From: Hymenobacter setariae | Lineage (GTDB): Bacteria > Bacteroidota > Bacteroidia > Cytophagales > Hymenobacteraceae | Reading direction: 5' to 3' | DNA: 64,000 bases | NCBI RefSeq assembly: GCF_007713685.1 | Contig: NZ_VMRJ01000006.1 | Location: 1 to 64,000, forward strand | Shown here: positions 43,936 through 52,629 of the stretch, in pieces | How the letters are laid out: each line of letters starts with the position of its first letter | How positions within the stretch are numbered: position 1 is the first letter of the stretch | Made by a program: the position numbers and the translations under genes | Notes under the pieces: model-generated | Told to the model about the DNA's origin: nothing | The model's input: only the letters and a program-made list of their open reading frames with translations | Databases searched by the model: none

Positions 43936-46926
43936 GTGAGGCTGCTGATACTACTGGCTATGTTGCTGAGTGGCCTGAGCCAAGGCTGGGCACAGGCCCC
44001 GACCGCCGGCGGCAGCTGGCGTCCGGTGGGAGCTAACCTAGGTTATCCGCGCACGCTACTAAAGGCGGAAGCGCTGGCCGGCGTGCGGGCCACCCTGACT
44101 GCCCCCGACCGATTGGCAATCTACCGTAGCCTGTGGACCGATGTGCAAAGCGCGCCCACGGCCGACAATGCATCGTCGGCGGGCCGGCGGGCCCGTGCTA
44201 CGTGGGCAAAGAATGCGGCTTTCGTAGTGTTGCTCAGCCAGCAGCCCAATGGGAGCGACGGGTTGGAGGGGCTCTCAGAAGCCCAACGCAGCATTTTGGT
44301 GAGCACTACACGCAGCTTGCTCGAAAATCTTAACCCTGCCGTCGAAGCCTTTGCAACCTGGACGGGCACCACACCTTACACCGAATGGCAGTGGCGCTCG
44401 AAGGAATTAATTGACTACCTAGTCGCCTATGATTTGCTGCGTGGAGCGGGCGAGTCGGCCGCCTCGCTACAAGCTAGCCAGCTCAAGCTTCAAGTTTTTG
44501 CCGGTAACCTCTACCGGCAGTCAACCACTCCGCTGTTGTGGGTTACTTTCTTCGGTACCATCAAAAACAACCACACCCTGATGACGTCCGCGGCGTTGGG
44601 GATGGCTGCCGTGGTGCTCAGCGAAACCAGTAGCACCGACGCCAACCAGCAGCCCAGTAGTTGGGCGGGGGCCGGGCTATACCACATCGACAATGTGCTG
44701 TGGCGTGATGCCCAGCGGCAATCAGACTCGACCCAGGTGACAGGCTATGCCGAAGGGCCCTACTATGCCAAGTATGCGCTACTCAACTGCTTGCCTTTCT
44801 TTCGAGCCCTAGGTAATTTCCTGCCCGATGGTAGCCAGGCTTACACTTTTGGGGGCACCACGCGGCGCATCCGTAACCCTTACTTCGACTCTAAATACAC
44901 TCGACTCTACGACTGGCTGACGGCCATTATGTTGCCCGACGGGCGGCTGCCCGCCCTAGAAGATTCTTACGTAGACATGGGCATGCCTGAGCTGGCCCTG
45001 ACAGGCCGGCCCGAGTACGTCAGGCCCATGTATTTCAGTAAGCTCTCGGGCACTAACATGGCCTCGGCTTTGGCTCAGCTGCGCGATGCTACCGTAGATA
45101 TGCGGGCCGCCTGGCTAGCGGCGGCCGTGTTGCCCACATCGCAGCAGCAGCCGGCCCTGACCGTGCTGCCCGGCAGCGGCAATCTCGTATTTCGGTCGGG
45201 CGGCGATTCGGCCGCCACTTACCTGCACGTGTATGGCCGGGGCGGCCTAGCCCAGGCCAATGCGGGCGGCCATAGCCAAGGCGATGCCAGCAGCTTTATT
45301 CTGCAAGCCCAAGGGCAGTTGCTGGCCCTTGACCCCGGCTACCTCAGCTATAGCCGCCGCGCTGAGGTGGGCCAGGCCGCCCACCACAACCTAGTGCTGG
45401 TAGATGGCGCCGGGCCGGACATCGGCACGGCCGGCGCCGGTAGCTCAACGCAATCGACCATTGGGGCCGCATTTTGGACGCCCCAGTTAAGCTATGGAGA
45501 GGTCGCCACGGCCTACCAAGGCACCCGCATCGTGCGCAAAACGCTCTTTGTGCGCAACGCCTACTTTTTGCTGGCCGATGCAGTGAGCGCCCCGACCGCG
45601 CACGCCTACACGTGGCAGCTGCACGGCTATGGCCTAGAAGGGGGCACTGCTGTCACGGGCACCTTTGCTGGCAACCTAGGGGGGCAGGAGGGCACGTGGC
45701 AGAAAAATGGAGTGCACCTGCTGGCCCACGTCACGGCTACGGGCGGCGTACCTACTTATGGCACGACCACCAATGTGCACGAAACCACTTATAACACTGC
45801 CGAAAACCACACAACGCTGCTGGTAAAGCAGGCGAGCGCAACCCAAACGCAGTTTTTGGCGGCGCTTTATCCCTATGCCACGCAAGCGCCCCAAGTAGCT
45901 ACCACTAGCCAGCCCACCACGGCGGCACTGGCCACTTCCAGCCAAGGATACATCGACGTGGCATTTGCCCAGGCCGACTCGGTACTGGTGGCTGACACCA
46001 GCGACCAACTATTGCAGGCCGTGCAGGCCGATGGGTTGCTCAACTTCTACTCGGCCAAAACTAATGGTGACTTTGCCCAGCTGTTTATGCAGGCAGGCAC
46101 ACGGCTGCAAGTAGGAGCGAAAGTTATGTTTAGCTCGACGCGCCGGGCCGACCTTAGCTGGCAACGCACTAGCCTGACCAGTTATACCGGCTACGCTAGC
46201 CGGGCTACTACACTCATCATTAGTTTGCCGCAGGGGCCCGTTTCGGTGGCGGGGCCGGCTGTAGTTAGCTACGCCTACGATGCCAGCCAGGAGCAGTTGC
46301 GCGTAGTGCTGCGCGCCGCTGCTAGCTTCGAGGTAGGGTTGCCGGCTCGCATTGCCCAGCCCTTGCCCGTACAGCTGACTGACTTTGTGGGGCAGCGCCA
46401 AGCAGGTGTAGTGCTGCTGGCGTGGCACACGGCCTCGGAGCAGCGCAGCCTAGGGTTCGAGGTGCAGCGCCAAACGGCCCTAGCGCCAGAAGCACTTTTC
46501 GAAACTATCGGCTTCGTGGCCAGCGCCGGCGACCACGCGCAGGCCACGGATTATACCTTCCGCGACGCTACTGCGCCCGCCCGCGGGGCTTACTACCGGC
46601 TGCGGCAGCTCGACCACGATGGCACTGGTACTTACTCGCCGGTGGTGGCTATTGGGGCGGCAGCGGTGGCCACGCCGGTGGCTACACTGCTCCCCCCAGT
46701 GCCGCAGCCTGCCACCGATTGGCTGCGCGTGCAGCTGACCGGCACCGATGCCGAAGTGACCCTGCGTCTGCTCGACGGCCTAGGCCGCCCGGTGCAGCAA
46801 CTGCGCGTGCGGCAGCAAGCACAGCTGGCCGTGGGCAGCTTGGCGCCGGGCCTGTACTACCTAGTGGCATATGACGACGCTGGCCAACAAGTGGCTGGCC
46901 GCCATAAGGTAATAGTAGCGCACTAG
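43936..46926 (+). CDS. Heparinase II/III family protein with T9SS tail
   Basis: About 996 residues from GTG 43936, which begins a strong signal peptide (RLLILLAMLLSGLSQGWAQ). The same frame is open to ATG 43717, but that extension has unusual codons and would bury the signal peptide. An alpha-helical N-terminal region (about 30-400) precedes a heparinase II/III-like beta domain (about 440-680; SQGDASSFILQA, YLSYSRR, AAHHNLVLVDG). A fibronectin-like T9SS-linked module (VQLTDFVGQR...) and a type A sorting domain (last 80 residues) follow. Polysaccharide lyases of this type cut uronic-acid glycans; the exact substrate is not readable. Export to the surface by T9SS is inferred. Confidence 0.85.
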   Translation: MRLLILLAMLLSGLSQGWAQAPTAGGSWRPVGANLGYPRTLLKAEALAGVRATLTAPDRLAIYRSLWTDVQSAPTADNASSAGRRARATWAKNAAFVVLLSQQPNGSDGLEGLSEAQRSILVSTTRSLLENLNPAVEAFATWTGTTPYTEWQWRSKELIDYLVAYDLLRGAGESAASLQASQLKLQVFAGNLYRQSTTPLLWVTFFGTIKNNHTLMTSAALGMAAVVLSETSSTDANQQPSSWAGAGLYHIDNVLWRDAQRQSDSTQVTGYAEGPYYAKYALLNCLPFFRALGNFLPDGSQAYTFGGTTRRIRNPYFDSKYTRLYDWLTAIMLPDGRLPALEDSYVDMGMPELALTGRPEYVRPMYFSKLSGTNMASALAQLRDATVDMRAAWLAAAVLPTSQQQPALTVLPGSGNLVFRSGGDSAATYLHVYGRGGLAQANAGGHSQGDASSFILQAQGQLLALDPGYLSYSRRAEVGQAAHHNLVLVDGAGPDIGTAGAGSSTQSTIGAAFWTPQLSYGEVATAYQGTRIVRKTLFVRNAYFLLADAVSAPTAHAYTWQLHGYGLEGGTAVTGTFAGNLGGQEGTWQKNGVHLLAHVTATGGVPTYGTTTNVHETTYNTAENHTTLLVKQASATQTQFLAALYPYATQAPQVATTSQPTTAALATSSQGYIDVAFAQADSVLVADTSDQLLQAVQADGLLNFYSAKTNGDFAQLFMQAGTRLQVGAKVMFSSTRRADLSWQRTSLTSYTGYASRATTLIISLPQGPVSVAGPAVVSYAYDASQEQLRVVLRAAASFEVGLPARIAQPLPVQLTDFVGQRQAGVVLLAWHTASEQRSLGFEVQRQTALAPEALFETIGFVASAGDHAQATDYTFRDATAPARGAYYRLRQLDHDGTGTYSPVVAIGAAAVATPVATLLPPVPQPATDWLRVQLTGTDAEVTLRLLDGLGRPVQQLRVRQQAQLAVGSLAPGLYYLVAYDDAGQQVAGRHKVIVAH

Positions 46927-47151
46927 TTAATTACTGGCAAATACTATTTGCAACGCTAAGGGCCCTAGGTTCTGTCAAGTCGATGAGGCACGACAAAATC
47001 TAGGGTCTTAATTCATACCTGACGACTGCCAGCGTGCTATCCTTAGGTAGCAAAGCTGGGCGGGGTGAGGTAAGGAGTACTCATCTCATCTAAGCGCTGC
47101 GAGTGTCAGCTTTGGGTAGCTGGTAACTCCATAGCGGTCACCGCCTCTTAC

Positions 47152-48189
47152 TTAAATAGTCAAAAAATGAGTGAGTTCCGTGAGTAGGCGCAGCTGGTTT
47201 TGCGCGCGGTCAAGATTGTGGGTGGCGTGGCGCGTGGCATAGTAAACATCGCCATTGAGGTAGTCCGTCAGAAATCGAACGGCTTGGATGAAGATAACCG
47301 TTTGAGCCGCGTAGTCCAGATTTTTCGCTTCTATCGGCGCTAGCAGCTTGCCTAGGTGGTGGCTGAAGCCTTGCTTGACCGCTAGGTACATGTCGGGGTC
47401 AAAAACGCTAGTAGCCTGGGCATCGTCCTCCACCGTTTCATTGGTGTAGGAGCGCGCCATATCTCCAAAGTCGTAGAGCAGAGTGGCTGACATTACCGTG
47501 TCAAGGTCAATCACACACAGGCCTTGATTATTGCTATCAAACAGCACGTTACTAATTTTAGGGTCACCGTGGATAATGCGGCGCGGGAGCGAATCAGCGG
47601 CCTGCCAGGCTATCCATTGGTCGGGAAGCGTTAGATATTTATTGACTAAGTGAATGGCAGCGGCAGCTTGCTGCCGCCGCGTGGGGCTGGCCGACCCTAG
47701 GGCTGCCTGATAAGCGCGCATCCGGCCTGCAAAATCCACGAAGCCGGGTAGGGTTTCTTCAGGCTCCGCAGAGGAGTGCTGGTTTAAATAAAATAAGAAT
47801 TCGCCTAGGGTCTTAGCGGCTTCAAAAGCAGTGGCCGGACTGTTGGCTTTGTGAATGGTATGCGCCCCGGTCACGAAGTCTAGCAGGCGCCAGGCAGACT
47901 GTGCGTCTACAGTAAGTAGGTCGTTGCCTACCGTGGTTTTTAGCTGCCGCACCAGCTGCCTAGGGTAACTGGTTTTGGCTAGCAGTTCATTAACTAGGCT
48001 ATGGTTGCGCGCTACAGCGGCGGGGTTTCGGAAGATGGCAGTATTGATTTTCTGAAGGATAAACTGCTGTCCTCCGGCGAGTAGCTCGACGCGGTACGTG
48101 GCGTTGATGAGGCCATCGGTAATAGGCGTGATGCGCAGTTCGCCCTCGACGCAGGCCGGGAAATGACGGGCAATGGCGACTAGGTCCAT
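47152..48189 (-). CDS. Phosphotransferase, N-acetylhexosamine 1-kinase-like
   Basis: A 345-residue kinase of the aminoglycoside phosphotransferase fold. The catalytic HGDPKISN loop (about residue 207) and the metal-binding VIDLDTVM motif are clear, and the N-terminus (ITPITDGLINATYRV) matches NahK-like proteins that phosphorylate GlcNAc or GalNAc at C1. The first 10 nt overlap the end of the upstream nucleotidyltransferase gene. Together they would turn a free N-acetylhexosamine into a nucleotide sugar. Specific substrate inferred from context, not shown. Confidence 0.8.
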   Translation of the reverse strand: MDLVAIARHFPACVEGELRITPITDGLINATYRVELLAGGQQFILQKINTAIFRNPAAVARNHSLVNELLAKTSYPRQLVRQLKTTVGNDLLTVDAQSAWRLLDFVTGAHTIHKANSPATAFEAAKTLGEFLFYLNQHSSAEPEETLPGFVDFAGRMRAYQAALGSASPTRRQQAAAAIHLVNKYLTLPDQWIAWQAADSLPRRIIHGDPKISNVLFDSNNQGLCVIDLDTVMSATLLYDFGDMARSYTNETVEDDAQATSVFDPDMYLAVKQGFSHHLGKLLAPIEAKNLDYAAQTVIFIQAVRFLTDYLNGDVYYATRHATHNLDRAQNQLRLLTELTHFLTI

Positions 48190-49127
48190 AGGGGCGCGGG
48201 GTAGCGGTGCCGGTCGATTTCCTGTTGCACAAACGCTACCAGCTTCTCCTTGTCGCCGGCGTAAGTGACGCCCATCCAGCGCGAGGGCGAGAGCTGCACC
48301 TGTACCCGCACGGTGCCCGCGGCGAGCATCGTTTGCACGGCGGTTGGAATGTAAAACTCGCCGTCGGGGGCGGGCGCGGCGCGCAGAAACTGCTCGAACA
48401 GCGTGCGCAGGTGGCCGAACACCGACAGGTCAAAAACCCAGCAGTTCATCGACACCGGCCAGTCGGGCGGCAGCTCGCGCTGCTGCCCATCTTCCACGTA
48501 TACTATATGGCCGTTTTCCGACTGCAAGCTGTGTTGCTCGGTGATGCGCAACAGCATTCCGTCCTTATCGACCTGGCAAATGCCCCGCGACACTACCCCC
48601 TGCTCGCTGAGCGTGGCCGCTACTGGAAAGGCCATTAGCTGGTACGTCGTGGCATCGACCTCGGCCAGCGCCCGCAGGGCCAGCGGGTACATTTCGCGGC
48701 CGTAAAAGTCGTCGGCGTTGATGACGGTAAATGGCTCGGCAATAACTTCCTGGGCGCACAAAATAGCGTGGCCGGTGCCCCAAGGCTTGCGCCGCTCGGG
48801 GAAGGCTAAGCCTGGTAGCACACCCACGGCCGGGTCCTGCACCACCCAGTGCGCCTGGGCCTGGCGCTGGGCCAGCACCGCCGATAGCCGCTCGATGAAC
48901 GCCGCCGGAATGCGCGGGTTGATGATGAATACGAACTTGGTGAAGCCCGCTGCCAGCGCGTCATACACTGAAAATTCCAGGATGCTTTCGCCGTGCGGCG
49001 TGATGCCATCTATTTGCTTGAGGCTGCCGTAGCGGCTGCCTAGGCCCCCGGCCAGCACCAGTAGGGTGCGCGGGCTAGTGGTCGGCCCCGAGGGCGAAGG
49101 CAGGCTTGCGGGTTTTGTATTTTTCAT
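48180..49127 (-). CDS. Sugar-phosphate nucleotidyltransferase
   Basis: A 315-residue GT-A-type NTP transferase. The N-terminal signature LVLAGGLGSRYGSLKQID is typical of sugar-1-phosphate uridylyl- or guanylyltransferases; ADDFYG supplies the metal-binding Asp. It probably acts on the product of the overlapping kinase. The ATG at 49127 lies inside the 3' end of a GH109 remnant, overlapping it by 53 bp, so it likely belonged to an operon downstream of that gene. No other in-frame start lies before the conserved region. Confidence 0.8.
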   Translation of the reverse strand: MKNTKPASLPSPSGPTTSPRTLLVLAGGLGSRYGSLKQIDGITPHGESILEFSVYDALAAGFTKFVFIINPRIPAAFIERLSAVLAQRQAQAHWVVQDPAVGVLPGLAFPERRKPWGTGHAILCAQEVIAEPFTVINADDFYGREMYPLALRALAEVDATTYQLMAFPVAATLSEQGVVSRGICQVDKDGMLLRITEQHSLQSENGHIVYVEDGQQRELPPDWPVSMNCWVFDLSVFGHLRTLFEQFLRAAPAPDGEFYIPTAVQTMLAAGTVRVQVQLSPSRWMGVTYAGDKEKLVAFVQQEIDRHRYPAPLWT

Positions 49128-49490
49128 TCGTAAAATCGAGTATGTCAATTACCTTTTCTTCCTGAATCGACTGCTCACTCAGAGGCATAATGGCGTACCA
49201 GGTAGCTAGGTCGTACACACGGTTCTTTACGCTTGATGCACTCGATAAAGCTATTGATGACGAAGAAATCCATACCGCCGTGGCTGGCGCCTTCCGCCTC
49301 CTTGGTGTAGCAAGCCCAAAGCGGGTGGTCGTTTTCGGTCAGCCACTTCCCAGTGTTTTCCCAGCGGTGGCTGTGTTTCATCAGCTTTTCGAAGCAGATG
49401 TTGCTCGTGTTCAAGGCGCTCGCGTCGTACTCTTCCCACAGGCGATTGATGCCCTGCACCCAGAAGCCCAGGTTGTAGGGCCCATACTCG
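49075..49490 (-). pseudogene. 3' remnant of a GH109-type (Gfo/Idh/MocA) gene, frameshifted
   Basis: Minus-strand sequence encodes the C-terminal 130 or so residues of a GH109/oxidoreductase-type protein: YGPYNLGFWVQGINRLWEE, HPLWACYTKEAEGASHGGMDFF, then FIECIKRKEP. At about 49220 the frame breaks; in another frame the protein continues (VYDLATWYAIMPLSEQS, DILDFTNEKYKTRKPAF) to a stop at 49075. So about 300 N-terminal residues are missing and a small internal deletion shifts the frame. GH109 enzymes use NAD to remove alpha-N-acetylgalactosamine. The usual GAGHGG is GASHGG here. The break with the next remnant falls near 49490. Confidence 0.8.
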
Positions 49491-49671
49491 GCAGCACTTC
49501 CCCGGCCTCACCAACGGCGAGTGGTACGGCTACCTCAACCGCCAGGGCGAAGTGCTGCTGCCGCTGAAGAGTAGCAGGTGGAAGAGCTGCTTCCAGGTGC
49601 CGCGCGGACTGTGCCAGTGCCAACAGGTGCTAGGAGGGCTATTGCGCAAGCAAACCAGTCAGGTAGAATAA
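49491..49671 (+). pseudogene. 3' remnant of an N-acylglucosamine 2-epimerase gene
   Basis: Plus-strand frame from about 49491 to the TAA at 49669 encodes the C-terminal 59 residues of an AGE-family epimerase/isomerase: HFPGLTNGEWYGYLNRQGE, VLLPLKSSRW, then FQVPRGL. AGE proteins interconvert GlcNAc and ManNAc or related sugars. Family positions normally Gly, His and aromatic are changed (for example SSRWKS for GGKWKG, CFQVPR for CFHVPR), which suggests decay. About 330 N-terminal residues are absent. The 5' side abuts the GH109 remnant on the other strand. Confidence 0.75.
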
Positions 49672-49706
49672 AGTAAGATATTTGCTTGCTTCTATACCCA
49701 CCCAAG

Positions 49707-51650
49707 ATGCTCGCAACCCTTTCTTCAAAGCTCGCCGTTTTTCTGCTAGCGGCTGTGCTAAGCCTCGTTGCCACGGCCGCCCGCGCCGCTGACACCCTGC
49801 ATGTGGTCACGCATCAGCGCGTCACGGTCGTGACGGACCCGGCCAAAGGCACCAATACCTACAAGGCCTGGGGCCGGTTTCCGGCAGCTAAAGAAGGCAT
49901 TCGGAGCATCAAGTTGAACGTGCGCCTAGGGTGCCCCGACGGCATGCGCTGCGCCGATTGGGACTACAACGACCACATCACTATCCGGCGCACGGGCGGC
50001 GTGAAAGGCGCCTCGCAAGACTACGAGGTAGGGCGAATGCTGACGCCTTACGGGGGCGCATTCGGCAAAGACTGGCATTTCAACTGGGAAGTGGACATTA
50101 CCGATTTTAGTTTGCTGCTGCGCGACAGCGTAGAAATAGAGTACAACCACACCGGCTACGAGCCCAACAAAGACCGGGGCTGGAGCGTGACCCTCGACTT
50201 TGAAATCGTGAAGGGACGCCCGGCCTGGGAGCCCATTAGCATCCAGAAAATCTACGACGGCTCGTTTCGTTACGGCGACCCAGCCAACAGCATCGAAAAT
50301 CTGCTTAAGCCCGTGGACTTTACGGCGGCGAAGGACGCGGCTTTTGCGCGGCTGCGCGTGGTGCAAACCGGCCACGGCATGGACAAGCCCGACGGCTGCG
50401 GCGAGTTTTGTGACAAGTACCGCGAGCTGTGGGTCGATGGGAAGCTGTTTGATAAGCGGCCCATCTGGAAGCAGTGCGGCGACAACCCGCTCTACCCACA
50501 GGCGGGTACCTGGGTGTATAGCCGCGCCAACTGGTGCCCAGGCGACCTCATGCAGCCCGACCTATATAACCTGCCCGTGCTCGGCGGCAGCCGCCACACC
50601 ATCGACCTGACTATGCAGCCCTACACCGCTGCCGCGGCGCCCAGCGCCGACGAGGTGATTTCGGCCTACCTAGTGCAGTACCGGAAAGCCGCCGCACAGC
50701 ATGACGTGGCCCTGCAAGCCGTGGTGCGCCCCTCGCTCCAGGATGCCTATCGGCGCGAAAATCCGGCGTCCATGCAGCCCCGCATTATTGTCAAGAACAT
50801 GGGCGCCACCCCTGTGCGCAGCCTGACGGTGCGCTACGGCTTGGCGGGCACCGCCCGGCAGCAGTACCAGTGGCGGGGTAACCTAGCGCCCAGTGCGTCC
50901 ACGGTTATCGACCTGCCGGGTCTTATCGCTGGGCGGGCGGGGCGCAACACTTTTGTGGCCGAGCTGCTGCGCCCCGACGGCAAGGCCGACCAATACGCCG
51001 CTGATAACCGCCTAGCCAGCCCCTACGAAGCGGCGCCCACACACGGCAGCGACCTAGTAGTGCACTTGCAAACCAACAACCAGCCGGGGCAGAACAGCTA
51101 CACCCTAACCGACAACGCGGGCAAAGTGTGGCGGCAGCGGCCAGCGGGCTCACTCAAGGCTAATACTTTATATCGCGACACGTTGCGCCTGCCCGTAGGC
51201 CAGTATCGGTTTGTGCTGCTCGACTCGGCCAATAATGGACTGGAGTTTTGGGCTAACCCTAGGGGTGGCCGCGGCAAGCTGCGCCTGCTCAATGCCACCG
51301 GGGCCATGCTCAAGGATTTTGAATCGGATTTTGGCTCCTCGGTAGTGTATGATTTTGCGGTGGGGCAGCCGGTGGCTCCCATCACGGCGCAAACCTCCTT
51401 TGGGCTCTACCCCACCAGCACCAACGGCCCCACCACGTTCGACTACTACGCCAACTTTCCAGAGGACCTAGTAGTGCAGCTCGTGACCGACCCCGGCGAT
51501 GCGGTGGTGGAAGAGCACCGCTACCCGCAGCTCAAGGAGGGAGTGTTTACCTACGACCTTAGCCGCTTCCCAAAAGGGCGCTTCTACTTAAAGGTGTTGG
51601 TAAACGGCCAAGAGAAATTCAAAAAGCGTATTCGTTTAAAGGAGAGATAA
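49707..51650 (+). CDS. PNGase F-like secreted protein with T9SS-type tail
   Basis: A 647-residue exported protein. The signal peptide runs about 1-25 (ending ATAARA). Residues about 50-310 match the two-part peptide-N-glycosidase F fold: RCADWDYNDH with its Asp, the disulfide region CGEFCDKYRELWVDG, and the RANWCPGD motif. PNGase F removes N-linked glycans from glycoproteins. After a middle beta-sandwich region, the last 85 residues (YPTSTNGPTTFDYY to KKRIRL) look like a T9SS sorting domain. ATG 49707 is preferred to an in-frame TTG at 49686. It sits 35 nt after the epimerase remnant. Whether the active-site residues suffice for activity cannot be told. Confidence 0.82.
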   Translation: MLATLSSKLAVFLLAAVLSLVATAARAADTLHVVTHQRVTVVTDPAKGTNTYKAWGRFPAAKEGIRSIKLNVRLGCPDGMRCADWDYNDHITIRRTGGVKGASQDYEVGRMLTPYGGAFGKDWHFNWEVDITDFSLLLRDSVEIEYNHTGYEPNKDRGWSVTLDFEIVKGRPAWEPISIQKIYDGSFRYGDPANSIENLLKPVDFTAAKDAAFARLRVVQTGHGMDKPDGCGEFCDKYRELWVDGKLFDKRPIWKQCGDNPLYPQAGTWVYSRANWCPGDLMQPDLYNLPVLGGSRHTIDLTMQPYTAAAAPSADEVISAYLVQYRKAAAQHDVALQAVVRPSLQDAYRRENPASMQPRIIVKNMGATPVRSLTVRYGLAGTARQQYQWRGNLAPSASTVIDLPGLIAGRAGRNTFVAELLRPDGKADQYAADNRLASPYEAAPTHGSDLVVHLQTNNQPGQNSYTLTDNAGKVWRQRPAGSLKANTLYRDTLRLPVGQYRFVLLDSANNGLEFWANPRGGRGKLRLLNATGAMLKDFESDFGSSVVYDFAVGQPVAPITAQTSFGLYPTSTNGPTTFDYYANFPEDLVVQLVTDPGDAVVEEHRYPQLKEGVFTYDLSRFPKGRFYLKVLVNGQEKFKKRIRLKER

Positions 51651-51671
51651 TTGGTAATTAGTGGCTGCCTT

Positions 51672-52625
51672 CTACTCGCCTTCAGGTGCTGCTGCTAGCT
51701 GCGTGATGTCGGTGGCTAGGCGCTGGCTGAACTGTTCGGCTGCGTCGCGCGTGAGGTGGTTGCCATCGTTGGTGGCGTAGGGTGAGTGCAGATAGGAACG
51801 ATAAATAACGTGCTGCTCGGCCGCTGCCTGGCCCATTAGCTGGTCGAAGCCCGGCTGGTAGTCGTCTTCGAGTGCGGCCATGGCGGCGCCAGTGGGCAGG
51901 CGCACGAGCACCACCTGGCCGTGCTGCTTGAGCAGCGTAATGGTTTGCCACAGGCTAAGTAGGCGGACTGCGGCTAGGCGGCTATTGGCGGCAATGGGCC
52001 GGTAGGTGGCCAGCTTTTCGGCCGTGCGGCGGCGTAGCAACGCGGTGTCGGCGGTAGGCGGCGGAATGGCTATTTCGAGCCAGCCATCCGGGTGCAGGCG
52101 CTCGACTACGTGCCGCGGGTCAGTATCGAGCAGCAGCTGGTAAAACGGCTTGTGTAGGTAGTGCGCCAGGTAATCAAGATTGGGGCTTTGACTGACGCTG
52201 CGTAGCTGGCTGACCATTGACTGCGCCTCCGGAAACACCAGCGGTCGCTTGTCCAACACCGCCGCGGGCATCGACAGCGACCACGGGTCTACAGCCAGCA
52301 CAAACAGGCCATGGCGCGTGCCCGGCGCCAGCTTGCGCTGGATGCTACCTAGGTAGCCCGGCCCGTAGGGCGACTCGGCCAGCGTGAACGCATAGTTGAG
52401 CCACGGCCCCTGGTAGCGCCCGCCCAGCCGCGCCGCCAGCACGCCAGGCTTAATGCCCTGAGCCGCCCGCGAGGTGCCCAGCACCAGCGAGCCCGCCGGC
52501 TGCGCCGCAAAGCGCGCATAAAACGCATCAACGTAGCCATAGCGTAGGCCCAGCCAAATGCCTAGGCCGCCCAGCAGCCCCACGGCCCCCAGCAGGAGCG
52601 CCACGCGTAGCAAGAGCTTGGTCAT
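51672..52625 (-). CDS. SGNH/AlgJ-like partner of MBOAT acyltransferase
   Basis: A 317-residue protein with one N-terminal membrane anchor (about 5-27) and a periplasmic domain. A Ser-containing LVLGTSRAAQGI block and a late YATNDGNHLT block correspond to the Ser and Asp-His parts of SGNH-hydrolase-like acetyltransferases (AlgJ, DltD-type partners of MBOAT proteins). Such partners transfer acyl groups to an exported polymer. It is the last gene of a three-gene operon (4-nt spacings). Confidence 0.72.
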   Translation of the reverse strand: MTKLLLRVALLLGAVGLLGGLGIWLGLRYGYVDAFYARFAAQPAGSLVLGTSRAAQGIKPGVLAARLGGRYQGPWLNYAFTLAESPYGPGYLGSIQRKLAPGTRHGLFVLAVDPWSLSMPAAVLDKRPLVFPEAQSMVSQLRSVSQSPNLDYLAHYLHKPFYQLLLDTDPRHVVERLHPDGWLEIAIPPPTADTALLRRRTAEKLATYRPIAANSRLAAVRLLSLWQTITLLKQHGQVVLVRLPTGAAMAALEDDYQPGFDQLMGQAAAEQHVIYRSYLHSPYATNDGNHLTRDAAEQFSQRLATDITQLAAAPEGE

Positions 52626-52629
52626 GGGC

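Noticed and set aside
46927..47151. Regulatory RNA between heparinase and kinase genes
   Set aside because: No stable hairpin with T-run and no conserved riboswitch core was visible.
49190..49567. Plus-strand frame across both gene remnants
   Set aside because: It is the antisense of the GH109 remnant joined to an off-frame part of the epimerase remnant; not a gene.
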